Source of the DNA: JBOHHM01 sp050725495
Lineage (GTDB): Bacteria > Pseudomonadota > Gammaproteobacteria > Burkholderiales > Burkholderiaceae_C
Direction of reading: 5' to 3'
DNA length: 9,104 nt
Assembly: GCA_050725495.1 (NCBI GenBank)
Contig: JBOHHM010000157.1
Coordinates: 1 to 9,104 of the forward strand
Positions 8,177 to 9,104 of the stretch are shown piece by piece. The notes below the pieces were generated by a model. The model was not told the origin of the DNA and ran no database searches. It saw only the letters and a list, made by a program, of their open reading frames with translations. The position numbers and the translations under genes were made by a program. Numbering within the stretch: the first letter of the stretch is position 1; the number at the start of each line of letters is the position of its first letter.

Positions 8177-9104
8177 ATGCAAAGCTGGCACACAAACTAC
8201 CTGGGTCTGAAGGACCTTCCGCGCGAACTCAGTGCCTTTGAGCTTCAGGCTTTTTTCACCTACAGCCGTGCCGAACGTGAAGTGATTGATGCCCGTTACG
8301 GTGCAACCCACAAACTGGGCCTGGCACTGCACATCGGATTTCTGCGTCTGAGTGGACGTTCTCTCAATGCGGTACGGGTCGTCCCGGTCTCGCTATGGGC
8401 TCATCTGGGCAAGGAGCTCGGCGTGCGCCCACCGGAGTTGGCCTCCCTCAAAGCCCTGTACGGGCGCAGAAGTACGTTCTTCGAGCACCAGCAACTGGCC
8501 CAGCAAACACTGAGCTTTCGCGGGATGACCGATCACCAGCGCCGCGCCTTTATGCGAACCCTGCGCGACGAGGCCACTCGATTCAGCGACAAGGATCAAC
8601 TGACGTTTGCACGGCGTTGGCTGTATGACCACCAGCTGCTGATTGAGAACGACCGGGCGCTGCGCACACAGATCGTCGCCGCGTTGGACCTGCTTGAAGC
8701 GGACACCGGTGCCTCCATCGCCGCCACCGTCCCCAGTGGCTTGCTGGACAGATGGCGTCACGCATTGGCCCAATTCCGCCCGGACGGTCAAATCCAGCAA
8801 AGCTGGCTGTGGGAGGCCCCGGCCAAACATTCCACACCCCAGATCGCCCAGGTGTTTGAGCGGATCGACCTGCTCTACGGCCTCCATGTTCACCAGCATC
8901 TGGGTGACCTGAGCGACCTCATCGTGCGCAGGTACACCCGTCAATTGGCCAATCGGCCCCCGTCGGTGGGAGCCCGGATCAAGGAGCCCAGACGCACCGT
9001 GGAAGTGGCGTGCTTCCTGCGCTACTGCCTGTTCACCACCACCGACCAGGCCATCCTGATGATCCAGCGCCGGGTGGCAAACCTTTGGCGCCTGGCCAGA
9101 GAGG
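8177..9104 (+). CDS. tnpA: Tn3-family transposase, N-terminal part (DUF4158; IS1071 TnpA-like)
   Basis: DDE transposase that cuts and joins the element's ends during replicative transposition. The first 309 codons plus one base are present; full-length relatives have about 970 residues, so the catalytic DDE domain is outside the window. The fragment starts MQSWHTNYLGLKDLPRELS, followed by FELQAFFTYSRAERE, HKLGLALHIGFLRLSGR, TFFEHQQLA, QQSWLWEAPAKHST, IKEPRRTVEVACFLRYC and LFTTTDQAILMIQRR. These blocks match the IS1071 transposase, as I remember it, throughout, with many substitutions. They cover the DUF4158 (PF13700) end-binding region. I translated the whole stretch by hand and found no stop or frameshift, so the gene looks intact as far as it goes. 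ATG 8177 fits the family N-terminus; an in-frame stop lies at 8108-8110 and the ribosome site is weak (GACGAAGA). Expression of such transposases is normally low. Confidence 0.93.
   Translation, partial: MQSWHTNYLGLKDLPRELSAFELQAFFTYSRAEREVIDARYGATHKLGLALHIGFLRLSGRSLNAVRVVPVSLWAHLGKELGVRPPELASLKALYGRRSTFFEHQQLAQQTLSFRGMTDHQRRAFMRTLRDEATRFSDKDQLTFARRWLYDHQLLIENDRALRTQIVAALDLLEADTGASIAATVPSGLLDRWRHALAQFRPDGQIQQSWLWEAPAKHSTPQIAQVFERIDLLYGLHVHQHLGDLSDLIVRRYTRQLANRPPSVGARIKEPRRTVEVACFLRYCLFTTTDQAILMIQRRVANLWRLARE

Larger units (their letters stand above)
8032..9104 (+). mobile_element. IS1071-like Tn3-family element, left part (runs off window)
   Basis: The element consists here of the GGGGTC terminus at 8032, about 145 bases of non-coding terminal sequence, and the first third of a Tn3-family transposase reading rightward. 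No resolvase gene lies between the left end and the transposase, in keeping with IS1071, which carries only a transposase between its long repeats. The rest, including the right end, is outside the window. The element lies just beyond the operon and is transcribed in the same direction. Confidence 0.8.

Noticed and set aside
7800..8195. Minus-strand open frame of 131 residues crossing the unassigned segment and the transposon terminus
   Set aside because: It spans three unrelated segments (pepE 3' end, unassigned DNA, inverted repeat) and shows no known family, so it cannot be an old conserved gene.
8393..8944. Minus-strand open frame of 183 residues, and short plus-strand frames at 8395-8628 and 8643-8912
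   Set aside because: All lie inside the continuous transposase frame that starts at 8177 and are shadows of it.

Overview
The window is GC-rich DNA (roughly two-thirds G+C over the gene cluster, with G/C strongly preferred at third codon positions). It looks like a betaproteobacterium of the Burkholderiales, for example Comamonadaceae or Alcaligenaceae. This placement is inferred from codon use, from the transporter style and from the IS1071-like transposon end at the right edge. No rRNA, tRNA or other taxonomic marker is present.

Positions 1 to about 7900 hold one tightly packed + strand operon whose start lies to the left of the window. In order: the C-terminal part of a DUF917 / S-Me-THD-family protein; a secreted family-5 substrate-binding protein; two DppB/DppC-type permeases; two DppD/DppF-type ATPases; a DUF1177 protein; and a PepE-type aspartyl dipeptidase. 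Genes are separated by 44 bases or fewer or overlap by 8 or 23 bases, and I see no convincing promoter or terminator inside. The five transporter genes make a complete dipeptide/oligopeptide-type ABC importer. The flanking enzymes suggest that an imported amide or peptide-like compound is opened or trimmed in the cytoplasm. The substrate cannot be read from the sequence.

Positions about 7835 to 8031 are an unassigned, lower-GC segment. The PepE reading frame runs into it and ends with a tail that does not look like the family.

From 8032 to the right edge lies the left end of a Tn3-family element closely resembling IS1071: a GGGGTC-type terminus, a long non-coding terminal region, and the first 309 codons of the transposase, with no stop or frameshift. 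IS1071-type elements often flank catabolic modules in Burkholderiales, so the other side of the operon, outside this window, deserves a look for a second copy.
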